NCBI GenBank assembly: GCA_947629865.1
Contig: CANRFJ010000009.1
Span: 1-64,000 of the forward strand
Source of the DNA: an uncultured Lachnospiraceae bacterium
GTDB taxonomy: Bacteria; Bacillota; Clostridia; Lachnospirales; Lachnospiraceae
Direction of reading: 5' to 3'
DNA: 64,000 nt
Part shown: positions 44,611-53,534 of the stretch, piece by piece
How the letters are laid out: each line of letters begins with the position of its first letter
Numbering within the stretch: the first letter of the stretch is position 1
Notes under the pieces: generated by a model
The model's database searches: none
What the model was told of the DNA's origin: nothing
Seen by the model: the letters and a program-made list of their open reading frames with translations, nothing else
Program-made: the position numbers and the translations under genes

Positions 44611-44734
44611 AAAACCCCTCCTTAACTGCGCTTGTTGTCTGCCTTTAATTTTATGATTCCCTCCGGAAAATATGCCCGAAATCATATTTATTTTTTTCCG
44701 TCGTATACTGATAAAAAACCAATCGGAGTATGGA

Positions 44735-46483
44735 ATGAAAATACGTCGTCTTATAGCCGCGGCCCTTCTGGTACTCTCCCTGACTGCCTGCGGCGTCAAG
44801 GCCGCCCCTGCCGGAGAGTCCGGCGCAGCCTTCATCCAATTCACGGAGGAACTCTTTCGGGCCCGCTCCAGCTCGGACTCCCTGACCTTAAACTACACCC
44901 TGGCCCATCCGGAAAACTATGGCATTTCCTCCCTCCCCAAGGGCTTCTCCCCCTTTTCGCCGGAGGATCTGTCGGCCGACGCCCTCTCCCTCGAAAACCT
45001 TCTGGCTTCTCTCCGGCAGTTTGACAAGGACTCCCTCCCCTTTGAGGAACAGGTGCTCTACGATATTCTTCGGGACAAACTGGAGACTGACCTGCAGGGC
45101 GAAAACTATGCGGCATTTTCCGAGGCGCTCGGCCCCACCACGGGCATCCAGGCGCAGCTTCCCGTCCTCCTGGCAGAATTTTCCATTGAAGACGCGACGG
45201 ATTTATCGCAGTACTTTTCCCTGCTTGAGACCGTGCCGGATTATTTCGATTCCCTTCTGTCCCTGGAGGAAAAAAAGAGCCGGTGGAAGACGCTCCCCTG
45301 CCGCTCCACCCTGGACAATATCATCGCCCAGTGCGAGACGTTCCTGGCCGGTTCCGGCGCCTCCATACTGGAGGAGACCTTCCGGAAAAAGGCCTCCGGC
45401 TTTTCCTTTCTGGGGGAGGCGCAGAAGCAGGCGGCAATCGCCCGTAACCGCTCTTGCGTCGAAAAATACATTATCCCTGCCTATAACTCCCTCACGGCCG
45501 GACTAAAGCAGCTGCTCCCCATGGCCGGAGACGAGGGCTCGCTGTCCCGCTATCCCAACGGGCGGGCCTATTATCAGCATCTGGTGAGGGAAAGCACCGG
45601 CTCCTCTCTGTCTGTGCCGGAGCTTTACAATTTAATGACAGAACAGCTGGAGACCTCGCAGAACACACTGATCGCCTATGCCGCGAAGGATCCCTCCCTG
45701 TTCTCCTCCTGCCAGAGCTATGTCACAAAATACTCCGCTCCCGACACTATCCTGGCTGTGCTGGAAAAACGCATGACGGAGGATTTTCCCCTGCTGCCAG
45801 AGGACAGCCACTACGAGGTAAAATATGTGGACGAGGCGCTTGAGGACTATTTGAGCCCCGCCTTTTATCTGACGCCGCCGTTGGATGACAGCGGAAACAA
45901 TGTCATCTACATCAATAACTCCGACAAATACGACCGCTCCTCCCTGTTCAACACACTGGCCCACGAGGGATATCCCGGACACCTCTACCAGACCTGTTAC
46001 ATGCACAGCCGCCACCTTCCCCTGCTCCGATACTCCCTGGACTACGGCGGCTACACCGAGGGCTGGGCCACCTACGCGGAAATTTACGCCTACAAGTACG
46101 CGGGGATTTCCAGGGACGAGGTGGGGATTCTGCGCAATAATACGATCGCCACCCTGTGCCTGTATGGGCTGTGCGACGTGGGCGTGCACTACGAGGGCTG
46201 GGATCTGGAAAAACTGCGCTCCTTTCTAGGCAGATACGGCTCCTGGGGGGCCGGCGCAGCGGCCGCCGTCTACTCCGCCGTGGTGGACGAACCGGCTTCC
46301 TATCTGAAATACACGGTGGGCTATCTGGAGTTCGCCCGCCTCAAACAGCAGATGAAAGAAGAACTAGGCGGCGCCTTCTCTGAAAAACTCTTTCACACCT
46401 TTGTGCTGGATATGGGCCCCGCCCCCTTCGATATCCTGGCGGACTATCTTCCCGCATGGGCTTCACAAAACGGTTGCAAATAG
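44735..46483 (+). CDS. DUF885 family metallopeptidase-like lipoprotein
   Basis: A 582-residue protein with a lipoprotein signal LSLTACG (Cys near residue 19). The C-terminal half holds LAHEGYPGHLYQT, the HExxxH-like motif of DUF885, followed by GYTEGWATYAEIYAYKYAG and a late VLDMGPAPFDIL. The family resembles M32-type peptidases and is thought to be a metallopeptidase on the outer cell face. The start at 44735 follows CGGAGTATGGA. It precedes the TcaA-like gene by 76 bases on the same strand and may be co-transcribed. Confidence 0.85.
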   Translation: MKIRRLIAAALLVLSLTACGVKAAPAGESGAAFIQFTEELFRARSSSDSLTLNYTLAHPENYGISSLPKGFSPFSPEDLSADALSLENLLASLRQFDKDSLPFEEQVLYDILRDKLETDLQGENYAAFSEALGPTTGIQAQLPVLLAEFSIEDATDLSQYFSLLETVPDYFDSLLSLEEKKSRWKTLPCRSTLDNIIAQCETFLAGSGASILEETFRKKASGFSFLGEAQKQAAIARNRSCVEKYIIPAYNSLTAGLKQLLPMAGDEGSLSRYPNGRAYYQHLVRESTGSSLSVPELYNLMTEQLETSQNTLIAYAAKDPSLFSSCQSYVTKYSAPDTILAVLEKRMTEDFPLLPEDSHYEVKYVDEALEDYLSPAFYLTPPLDDSGNNVIYINNSDKYDRSSLFNTLAHEGYPGHLYQTCYMHSRHLPLLRYSLDYGGYTEGWATYAEIYAYKYAGISRDEVGILRNNTIATLCLYGLCDVGVHYEGWDLEKLRSFLGRYGSWGAGAAAAVYSAVVDEPASYLKYTVGYLEFARLKQQMKEELGGAFSEKLFHTFVLDMGPAPFDILADYLPAWASQNGCK

Positions 46484-46559
46484 TCGCTTTTATTGCTATA
46501 CTTTCCATATTGGCAGTATCCGCCCTGTACGCTGCGGGCTGCTGGAAAGGATTTGGGCT

Positions 46560-47729
46560 ATGACGAAGCAGATATCACAGAAAAAACCGAAGAAAAAAAG
46601 AAGAATACCCCTTTTAGTCAAATTACTGTTTGTGCTGCTCATTATTCTGGCAGCGACATTCGCCGTCTTCTTTTTTTACATGAGGCGGCAGACAGAGCCT
46701 TCCCGCATCGCCGACAATTATGTGTCCGTGTTTATGTCGAAGAACACATCTGCGCTCTTTGACGTCATGGGCTTTGAGCGGGATACCTTTATCACGCCGG
46801 AGACACTGTCCGCCTCCCTGGAAGAACGCCAGAAGTACAGCACGATTTCTTCCTATGGAATGGTAGAATATTCGTCGGACGATCCGGACAACATGCGCCA
46901 GTACAGCATACAGTACTGGAACGACAACCGCGGAAATCCCTACACCCAGACGCTGGTTCTGAATAATTCAGAGCCAAAACTCTACTATTTATTTGATAAC
47001 TGGAAGATTGACACCTCTGAATTTCTCGCCAGAAACTGTGTCATCACCGCTCCGATGGGCGCTGAGGTGAAAGTAGATGACGTCACCCTGACCTCGGAGA
47101 TGGCGGAGAGCGGCGGGACGGATACCATCACCTACCGCCTTGGAAATCTCTTTGCCGGAACGCATACCCTGACAGTTCTCATGGACAGCTTCAACGAATT
47201 CCACACCAGCATTTATCTGGACGGCGGGGATTACAACGACCGGCCCCTCTACACGGTAACTCCCAGTATGCTTCAGATCACCGATCAGACGAGGGAGATG
47301 CTGGAGAAGGAAGCGGAAGACCTGATCACCGCCATATATGACCGCGCCCTTGAGGGTGAATCCTTTGATAAACTATCCCAGAAATTTACAGTGGAGGAGA
47401 GCGCTCGGAGCGGACTGGAGCAGGCTTTCCAGACATTGATTACCAACAATATCGACTCCTCCACCCATCTGACGGGAGTGGACTTCGACTCCTTTTCTTC
47501 CACCTCAGGCTCCGCCTATGCGGAGGATCACTGCTATGCAGTCAAAATCACCACGGAGACCAGATATACCGCCTCCAGTTATGTGGCGGGGAGCGGGCAG
47601 ACGGCCGCGGGGAGCCGGAGCACCGCGGGCAATTCCCTCTTTACCACTACGTTCCACTACAAAAACGGCGCCTGGTCTGTCTTTAGCAGCACTGCTTTTG
47701 AGTCCTGCGTCTACTATATGAGATACTGA
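46560..47729 (+). CDS. TcaA-like membrane-anchored protein
   Basis: A 389-residue single-pass protein. The basic cytoplasmic start MTKQISQKKPKKKRRIPLLV precedes a membrane helix (residues about 20-42) and a large extracellular part. The segment VITAPMGAEVKVDDVTLTSE, then YRLGNLFAGTHTLTVLMDSF, is a TcaA domain-like strand unit, and the C-terminal 120 residues form an NTF2-like domain. In staphylococci TcaA affects cell-wall and glycopeptide response; here a role in the envelope is only inference. The start follows GGAAAGGATTTGGGCT. A longer frame from 46401 is not real. Confidence 0.72.
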   Translation: MTKQISQKKPKKKRRIPLLVKLLFVLLIILAATFAVFFFYMRRQTEPSRIADNYVSVFMSKNTSALFDVMGFERDTFITPETLSASLEERQKYSTISSYGMVEYSSDDPDNMRQYSIQYWNDNRGNPYTQTLVLNNSEPKLYYLFDNWKIDTSEFLARNCVITAPMGAEVKVDDVTLTSEMAESGGTDTITYRLGNLFAGTHTLTVLMDSFNEFHTSIYLDGGDYNDRPLYTVTPSMLQITDQTREMLEKEAEDLITAIYDRALEGESFDKLSQKFTVEESARSGLEQAFQTLITNNIDSSTHLTGVDFDSFSSTSGSAYAEDHCYAVKITTETRYTASSYVAGSGQTAAGSRSTAGNSLFTTTFHYKNGAWSVFSSTAFESCVYYMRY

Positions 47730-47732
47730 TAC

Positions 47733-47814
47733 GGGCAATTACCCGTGGGAAATTACCCGTGTGAGGTCGTCCGCGGGAAAATTACAGTGAGGTCGTCCGC
47801 GGGAAAATTACCGT
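47733..47814. repeat. Iterons GGGMAAWTTAC before pckA
   Basis: Four copies of a 14-base unit (GGG[A/C]AA[A]TTAC[C/A][C/G]T) lie at 47733-47746, 47747-47760, 47775-47788 and 47801-47814, with the last two inside a 26-base tandem repeat (47761-47786 and 47787-47812). The fourth copy runs into the -35 box of the pckA promoter. Confidence 0.85.
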
Positions 47815-47842
47815 TGACTTTTTGCCCAAAAAAATCTATACT
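47814..47842 (+). promoter_or_regulatory. pckA promoter
   Basis: TTGACT (47814-47819) and TATACT (47837-47842) are separated by 17 bases, a near-consensus sigma-A promoter about 60 bases before the gene. It follows iterons at 47733-47814. Confidence 0.8.
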
Positions 47843-47900
47843 TACATTAAAAATGTCCTATCAGCCTGACGGCAAATAAAATTACAGGAGGTTTCATAAA

Positions 47901-49592
47901 ATGGCAACAAAAGCAAATTACAAACTGGAAGAAATCGGCGCCGGCAAGGTGGGTTTCTCCAAAACCCGCGCAATCATAGAAGCCGGCTTCTATGGCAACA
48001 ATGTAGTAAAGGTAAATACCCTCAAAGAAGCATATAATCTGGCAAAGAACTCACCGGGAACCATCGTGACAGACATGCCTGTTTACCGGGGCGAGGAATT
48101 CGGCCTGGAACCGGACGCAAAGGTTCTCCTTTTCAACGACGGCGCCGTAACCGGACGTTATGCCGCCGCCCGCCGCATTAAGGGCGAGCCGGGCGTTGAC
48201 GCTCCGAAGCTGGATAAAGTCGTTATGGACGCCCTCTACAAGACGCGTTTCAAAAAATTATACCACGCACAGGTATTCGTCGGCCTGGATCCGGAATTTA
48301 TGGTAAAGGCTCACCTTCTGATTCCGGAGGGCGAGGAAAATCTTATGTATAACTGGATGCTGAATTTCCAGTACATGTCCGACTGCTATGTAAAAATGTA
48401 CAAAGAGTCCAAGCCTGTCGGCGACGGCAAAGAGGCGGATATCTATATTTTCTCCGATCCGCAGTGGAAGCCGACCGCCAGTCCGGACGTGGACTACAGC
48501 TGCCTGAGCGACGACCAGACGCTGTGCTACTTTGACACAGACGAAAACTGCGCCGCCATTCTCGGCATGAAATACTTCGGCGAGCACAAAAAAGGTACGC
48601 TGACCATGGCATGGGCCATTGCAAACCGCAACGGCTACGCTTCCTGCCACGGCGGCCAGAAGGAGTACACGCTGTCTGACGGCTCCAAATATGTAGCATC
48701 TGTATTTGGTCTGTCCGGCTCCGGTAAATCTACTCTGACTCATGCAAAGCATGACGGCAAATACGGCGTTACCGTACTTCACGACGACGCCTTCATCATC
48801 AACACCGACACCTGTGCCTCCATCGCACTGGAGCCGACATACTTCGACAAGACAGCCGATTATCCGACCGGCTGCCCGGACAACAAATATCTGCTTACCG
48901 CCCAGAACTGTTCCGCTACGATGGACGAGGACGGCAAGATTCAGTTAGTGACAGAGGATATCCGCAATGGCAACGGGCGCGCCATCAAATCCAAACTGTG
49001 GTCTCCAAACCGCGTGGATAAGATTGACGCTCCGGTAAATTCCATTTTCTGGATTATGAAGGATCCCTGTATCCCACCCGTTGTAAAACTGAAGGGCGCT
49101 GCTCTGGCATCTGTCATGGGCGCTACCCTTGCCACCAAGACTTCCACAGCCGAGCGCGTGAAGGCCGGTACCGACTTAAACGCACTCCGCATCGTGCCTT
49201 ACGCAAACCCATTCCGCACCTATCCGCTGGTAAATGACTACGAGAAGTTCAAGAAGTTAGTAGAGGAAAAGAACGTGGACTGCTACATCGTAAACACCGG
49301 CGATTTCATGGGCAAAAAGGTGCAGCCGAAAGATACTCTCGGTATTTTGGAGGCCATTGTGGAAAAGAGAGCCAGCTTCAAGCAGTGGGGGCCGTTTGAG
49401 GACATCGAGATTATGGACTGGGAGGGCTTTGTTCCCGACCTGAACGACGCCAGCTACAAAGAGGCATTAAAGAGCGCCATGCAGAACCGTGTAAATGCGG
49501 TAGAGAACTTCGCCAAAGATAAGGGCGGCTATGACAAGCTTCCGGACGAGGCGCTGGCTGCACTGAAGAAACTGGTAGACGCACTGGCATAA
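47901..49592 (+). CDS. pckA: ATP-type phosphoenolpyruvate carboxykinase
   Basis: A 563-residue enzyme that interconverts oxaloacetate and PEP with ATP/ADP. The P-loop GLSGSGKSTLTHA lies near residue 273, and the metal-binding loop (VTVLHDDAFIINTD) and GRAIKSKLWSPNR near residue 355 contact the substrates. In gut Clostridia the reaction often runs in the PEP-carboxylating direction to make succinate or conserve energy. The length is slightly above the usual 530-540 residues. The start follows ACAGGAGGTTTCATAAA. It has an unusual iteron-bearing promoter and a strong terminator. Confidence 0.95.
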   Translation: MATKANYKLEEIGAGKVGFSKTRAIIEAGFYGNNVVKVNTLKEAYNLAKNSPGTIVTDMPVYRGEEFGLEPDAKVLLFNDGAVTGRYAAARRIKGEPGVDAPKLDKVVMDALYKTRFKKLYHAQVFVGLDPEFMVKAHLLIPEGEENLMYNWMLNFQYMSDCYVKMYKESKPVGDGKEADIYIFSDPQWKPTASPDVDYSCLSDDQTLCYFDTDENCAAILGMKYFGEHKKGTLTMAWAIANRNGYASCHGGQKEYTLSDGSKYVASVFGLSGSGKSTLTHAKHDGKYGVTVLHDDAFIINTDTCASIALEPTYFDKTADYPTGCPDNKYLLTAQNCSATMDEDGKIQLVTEDIRNGNGRAIKSKLWSPNRVDKIDAPVNSIFWIMKDPCIPPVVKLKGAALASVMGATLATKTSTAERVKAGTDLNALRIVPYANPFRTYPLVNDYEKFKKLVEEKNVDCYIVNTGDFMGKKVQPKDTLGILEAIVEKRASFKQWGPFEDIEIMDWEGFVPDLNDASYKEALKSAMQNRVNAVENFAKDKGGYDKLPDEALAALKKLVDALA

Positions 49593-49660
49593 AGAATAAT
49601 GGCGCCGCACGGTTAATATGTAATCTACGTTTTATCGACACAGGTTTTATATAACATGGT

Positions 49661-49697
49661 AACAGCCGCCCTGCGAATTTCGCAGGGCGGCTGTTTT
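49661..49697 (+). terminator. pckA terminator
   Basis: A 17-bp stem AACAGCCGCCCTGCGAA with its complement (49661-49695) is followed by TTTTG. It is one of the longest hairpins in the window. Confidence 0.9.
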
Positions 49698-49746
49698 GCT
49701 TTATTACGGGGATTTTCTGTAACTTTGTCTATTTCTAAAAAATAAC

Positions 49747-49956
49747 TTACCAGGCATGATTCCCGGTTGCAATCAAACTGTCAATATCCTCAAATGCGTT
49801 TTCAATTCGTTCTGTATGATACCCCCAATAACCATCGTATATTTCCTGTGTAATGCCGTGATTATCCCATTCTTTCAAAATCTCACCTGTTGGCATGTGT
49901 TTATAGCTGGCGTAATATTCCAGCAGATATGAAAAGAACTCCATTTCCTCGCTCAT
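49747..49956 (-). CDS. DUF3791-like small protein
   Basis: A 69-residue helical protein with the DUF3791 pattern: EFFSYLLEYYASYKHMPTGEILKEW, then YDGYWGYHTERIENAFEDIDSLI. DUF3791 proteins occur beside DUF3990 proteins, which look like ADP-ribosyl-type toxins, and are thought to be their antitoxin-like partners. The gene follows the 81-residue gene by five bases, with AAGGGGGAATAATCAAT as ribosome site, so the two are a pair. Confidence 0.72.
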   Translation of the reverse strand: MSEEMEFFSYLLEYYASYKHMPTGEILKEWDNHGITQEIYDGYWGYHTERIENAFEDIDSLIATGNHAW

Positions 49957-49961
49957 ATTGA

Positions 49962-50207
49962 TTATTCCCCCTTTATATAAATTGAATTTCTTGGATTGCC
50001 TGTGTTTTTTTCACATTCCCATATTTCAAACAGAGCTTCCGCGCCAAAATCCGTCATTCCCAGTTCACTATTTTCAAGCATATTATGCGTTTGTGAACAC
50101 ACAAACGCTCTAAGCGCCTCCATCGGAGACATTCCGTATTTCGCCAAAATCATCTTTGCGACTTCGATATTATAATAATCAATTATTTCCGGTTCAAGTC
50201 GTTTCAT
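49962..50207 (-). CDS. Small protein of the DUF3990/DUF3791 module
   Basis: An 81-residue acidic protein (KRLEPEIIDYYNIEVAKMILAKYGMSPMEALRAF, ending DPNS-like GNPRNSIYIKGE). Similar proteins of this size are seen as the middle gene between DUF3990 and DUF3791 members in gut Clostridia. The ATG at 50207 overlaps the TGA of the upstream 40-residue fragment (ATGA), evidence for coupled translation of a once complete three-gene operon. Confidence 0.65.
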   Translation of the reverse strand: MKRLEPEIIDYYNIEVAKMILAKYGMSPMEALRAFVCSQTHNMLENSELGMTDFGAEALFEIWECEKNTGNPRNSIYIKGE

Positions 50208-50326
50208 ATGCACCTTACCTCAACTAATTCTAAAATAGAAATTGCCCTGTCTGTCTTAAAGGCATATTGATCTCTTAACTTTTGTGGAAGCAATAATTGA
50301 ATTGCTATGTCCTCTGTAAATCTCAT
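50204..50326 (-). pseudogene. Remnant of a DUF3990-like gene
   Basis: A 40-codon frame whose end (DQYAFKTDRAISILELVEVRCI) has the pattern of a DUF3990 C-terminus (xQxxFxTxxAxxxLxxxxVxxV). The rest of the usual 160-180-residue protein is absent; only 16 bases separate it from the end of phoR. It probably shows deletion of the toxin-like gene's 5' part at the join with the Pho genes. A ribosome site (AAGGGAAAG) lies before its ATG, so a short peptide could still be made. Confidence 0.6.
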
Positions 50327-50342
50327 CTTTCCCTTTTTTATT

Positions 50343-52007
50343 TTACCATGGATTGCATGGGAAAACAACGGTTATGGTTGTTCCCCTGTTCACGGCGCTG
50401 ACGAGTTCCAGTCTGGCATTGTGAAGTTTCACCGCGTGCTTGACGATGGAAAGTCCAAGTCCGGTACCGCCCAGTTCCCTTGAGCGGCTTTTATCTACCT
50501 GATAAAACCGCTCAAAAATGCGTTCCTGATGCTCAGGAGAAATACCGATTCCCGTGTCGCTGACAGAAAAGACGACGCTCTCTCCCTCCCTTTTAACCGT
50601 TACTGCAACCGTTCCGCCGCTGTGATTGTACTTGATGGCGTTATCACAAAGGTTATAGACAATACTCTGCAACAACTGCGGTATGCCGGAAATCCGGGCG
50701 GGTTCTCCCTCGACTGTAATCGTGACATTTGCGCTCTCCCGCTCTGCGGACAGCCGCTTTATTGTTTCCTGCGCCAGGGCATACAAATCCGTATCCTCCC
50801 GGCCCATGCCGTCGGCTCCCTCGTCCAACTGGGATAACCGGATAATATCCTCTACCAGATAAATCAGCCGTTTCGCCTCTGCGTGAATCTGGTGGTAAAA
50901 TTCTGTCATATCCCCTTCTTTTACCATTCCCTCCTCCAGAAGTTCCGCACGTCCGGCGATTGCGTGCAGGGGCGTCTTCAGTTCATGCGACACATTGGCC
51001 GTAAACTCCCGCCGGATCTGTTCTGCGCGCTCTTTTTCAGTTACATCAAGCGCCAGCAAAACGGCGCCGGATACGCTGCTACCGGAAACAACCGGACTTA
51101 CCTCCAGCTGATACCTTCCTCCTGCCAGATCTATGACTTTCTCTCCGTGCAGCCCCTTTTCCAATTGAAAAAGGAGATCCGATATCCCAATGCTTCGGTT
51201 TACAGACAGGATATGCTGCCCAATGCAGGAATCATCTGTCTCAAATAACCGTCGAGCCGCAGGATTAATGGTGAGAATCCTCTCCCTGTCATTCAAAAGA
51301 ATAATGCCCTCGGCCATATTCTCTGTCACCGCTTCAAATTCATTCTGCTTCTGTTTCAATTCCTCCCGCTGCCCTTTAATCTGTCTCTGCTGATTATCAA
51401 TACGGCCGAGAAGCGGGGATAATTCATCATACCCCTCGTTACTGAGCGGGTTCTCCAGATCCAAATCGTTCAGGGGAGATACAATGCTCTTTGAGAGGCG
51501 GGAAGCCAGCACAAGGGACAGGACGACCGCTATGACGAAAATAATACCGATCGGCTGCACCATTCCGAGAAGAAGTGTCAGCAGCGTATTCTGTGAAATA
51601 GAAAGCCGAAGCACTGTGCCGTCCGGCAATCTCTCTGCACAGTACAGCGCCCGCTCCATCAGAGTGGAGGAGTAACGGGAACTCTCTCCCACTCCCTCCG
51701 CCAACGCCTGTTTAATTTCCTCCCGCTCCAGATGGTTTTCCATCTCGTCTGAATTGGATTTACTGTCATACAGCACAGCACCGTCTGTTCCAATCCAGGT
51801 AATCCTGTACTCCGTGGCATCCAGCCCCTTGAGATATTCAAGCCCCTCGTTTTCAAGCGCCCGCGCTGCAAGATTTGTCTGCATTTTGAGCTGGTTGCGC
51901 TGGACGCCCCCAAAATACTCATACAGCACGCCCATAAACAGCGCCGCCGATGCCAGAAACACGGCAACCGCCACAAAGCAGATCGAGCGAAAAATTCGTT
52001 TTGTCAC
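50343..52007 (-). CDS. phoR: PhoR-type sensor histidine kinase
   Basis: A membrane kinase with two helices flanking an extracellular sensor (residues about 10-175), a HAMP-like linker, a PAS domain, and the His-kinase core: phospho-His in VSHELKTPLHAI, N box LCDNAIKYNHSGGTV, G1 VSDTGIGISPEHQERIF, and GGTGLGLSIVKHAVKLHNA. It autophosphorylates and transfers to PhoB under phosphate limitation. The start is a GTG at 52007 five bases after GGAGG; the ATG-led longer frame lacks a site. A structured spacer separates it from phoB. Confidence 0.9.
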   Translation of the reverse strand: MTKRIFRSICFVAVAVFLASAALFMGVLYEYFGGVQRNQLKMQTNLAARALENEGLEYLKGLDATEYRITWIGTDGAVLYDSKSNSDEMENHLEREEIKQALAEGVGESSRYSSTLMERALYCAERLPDGTVLRLSISQNTLLTLLLGMVQPIGIIFVIAVVLSLVLASRLSKSIVSPLNDLDLENPLSNEGYDELSPLLGRIDNQQRQIKGQREELKQKQNEFEAVTENMAEGIILLNDRERILTINPAARRLFETDDSCIGQHILSVNRSIGISDLLFQLEKGLHGEKVIDLAGGRYQLEVSPVVSGSSVSGAVLLALDVTEKERAEQIRREFTANVSHELKTPLHAIAGRAELLEEGMVKEGDMTEFYHQIHAEAKRLIYLVEDIIRLSQLDEGADGMGREDTDLYALAQETIKRLSAERESANVTITVEGEPARISGIPQLLQSIVYNLCDNAIKYNHSGGTVAVTVKREGESVVFSVSDTGIGISPEHQERIFERFYQVDKSRSRELGGTGLGLSIVKHAVKLHNARLELVSAVNRGTTITVVFPCNPW

Positions 52008-52021
52008 ACTATCCTCCATTC

Positions 52022-52148
52022 CGGAGCGCAGCGACGGAAGTACGAGCAAAAAGCAGCGTAGCTGTTTTTGCTCTGTACATCAATGTTATTTGTGGCGCTC
52101 CGACACAAATAGTTGTGTGAAAAATAGCTATCGAGTTATTTTTCACAC
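52022..52148 (-). ncRNA. Structured spacer between phoB and phoR
   Basis: Three strong hairpins: 52115-52148 (12 bp), 52088-52110 (7 bp), 52044-52073 (13 bp with one bulge). The loop of the middle one (GCGCTCCG on the plus strand, 52095-52102) is complementary to CGGAGCGC at 52022-52029, so a pseudoknot is possible. The free strand ends four bases before the phoR ribosome site. Confidence 0.55.
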
Positions 52149-52817
52149 TAATCCCTCCAGACGGTACCCTACGCCGCGCACTGTCCGGATATAATCCCCA
52201 CAACTTCCAAGTTTTGTGCGCAGGGTGCCAATATGCACATCTACTGTTCTTGTTTCTCCAATAAAATCTGAACCCCAAATACTCGAAAGCAGTTGCTCAC
52301 GGGTAAATACCAGGCCGGGATTCTCCATAAACTTTTTCAATAGTTCATATTCCTTATAAGTGAGTTGTACCTGCGCGCCGTCTGCCAGAACCGTGTGCTC
52401 TCCCGTATTCATTGTCAGACTGCGTATCTTCAGAACTTTTACGCCGTCCGCGGGCTCTGTGCGCCGCAGCACCGCTTTTACGCGGGATACCATTTCCATC
52501 ATGCCAAAGGGCTTTGCAAGGTAATCATCTGCTCCCAGATCCAGTCCGATTACCTTATCGTATTCCGTTCCCTTCGCAGTGGCCATTATAACCGGAATCT
52601 CCGCTGTTGCGGCATTGTGGCGCAATCGCTTCAGAATTTCTATCCCGTCTTCCCCCGGAAGCATAATATCCAGCATAATAAGCCTCGGGCGCTCTGCCTT
52701 TATCGCTTCAAAAAGAGTTGCTCCGCTGGCAAATCCTCTCGCTTCAAATCCGGCGGAATTTAGGGCGTATATCATCAGATCCCTGATTCCATTATCGTCC
52801 TCGACACAAAATATCAT
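52143..52817 (-). CDS. phoB: PhoB/PhoP-type OmpR-family response regulator
   Basis: A 224-residue regulator. The receiver domain has acidic pocket VEDD (residues 6-8), phospho-acceptor Asp at about residue 50 in MLDIMLPG, and conserved KGTEYDKVIGLDLGADDYLAKPF with Lys near 101. The winged-helix domain ends in TVDVHIGTLRTKLG and DYIRTVRGVGYRLE, the OmpR/PhoB DNA-binding signature. It binds Pho boxes and activates the pst operon. It shares an operon with pst and phoU and precedes phoR after 135 bases of structured spacer. Confidence 0.92.
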   Translation of the reverse strand: MIFCVEDDNGIRDLMIYALNSAGFEARGFASGATLFEAIKAERPRLIMLDIMLPGEDGIEILKRLRHNAATAEIPVIMATAKGTEYDKVIGLDLGADDYLAKPFGMMEMVSRVKAVLRRTEPADGVKVLKIRSLTMNTGEHTVLADGAQVQLTYKEYELLKKFMENPGLVFTREQLLSSIWGSDFIGETRTVDVHIGTLRTKLGSCGDYIRTVRGVGYRLEGLV

Positions 52818-52892
52818 ATCAGCACCTCACTTCTATCTCTATGCCAGTTCCATTATACAACTCTCCGCCAGGCAATTCAACGGTAGGCGTAC

Positions 52893-53534
52893 CTATGCCT
52901 CCTTCTGTCCGGTGATGGAAAACAACACCCATTCGGCAATATTGGTGGCATGATCCCCAATGCGTTCAAAATATTTTGCGATCATTAGTAAATCCAGCGC
53001 ATACTCCCCTTCCTCCGGCTTTCTGGCAATGAGGCCAATAAGACTCTCCTTCATGCGGCTGAAATAATCGTCTACCATATCATCCGATGCAATCACGGCC
53101 TCTGCCAGCCCGGTATCCTGCTTCACATAGGCGTCCACACTGTCTGTCACCATCTTAATCGTCGCCTCCGCCATCTTGTGGATCTCCGCCTGTTCTTCGC
53201 CTGTGCGCTCATTCAGAAAAGTAATGATTTCTGCAATGTCTTCCGCCTGATCCCCGATACGCTCCATATCCGTAACCATTTTCAGCGCCGCCGATATCTG
53301 GCGGAGATCATGCGCTACCGGCTGCTGCTGCAAAAGCAGCCTCAGGCATATTGACTCAATACTTCTCTCTTTTTCATCAATCTCCCTGTCAAGAGGCGCA
53401 ACCCTCTCTGCGGTTTCCCTGCTGCCGCTGCGGAGGGCGGCAGAGGCGAGGGAAATCGCCTCCTCGCACAGGGCGCCCATTTGTATAAGTTCCTGATTCA
53501 GGAGAGCCAGTTGTTCATCAAATCGAGTTCTCAT
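52893..53534 (-). CDS. phoU: PhoU phosphate-signalling protein
   Basis: A 213-residue helical protein in two repeats of the three-helix PhoU unit: VTDMERIGDQAEDIAEIITF near residue 85 and LLMIAKYFERIGDHATNIAEWVLF near residue 185. Each ERIGDxAxxI box is metal-binding. PhoU passes the Pst signal to PhoR and limits phosphate uptake. It overlaps the pstB stop by one base, so translation is coupled. Confidence 0.95.
   Translation of the reverse strand: MRTRFDEQLALLNQELIQMGALCEEAISLASAALRSGSRETAERVAPLDREIDEKERSIESICLRLLLQQQPVAHDLRQISAALKMVTDMERIGDQAEDIAEIITFLNERTGEEQAEIHKMAEATIKMVTDSVDAYVKQDTGLAEAVIASDDMVDDYFSRMKESLIGLIARKPEEGEYALDLLMIAKYFERIGDHATNIAEWVLFSITGQKEA

Noticed and set aside
47733-47814. 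CRISPR-like repeat array
   Set aside because: Units are only 14-26 bases, nearly contiguous with no unique spacers, and end in a promoter, so operator iterons fit better.
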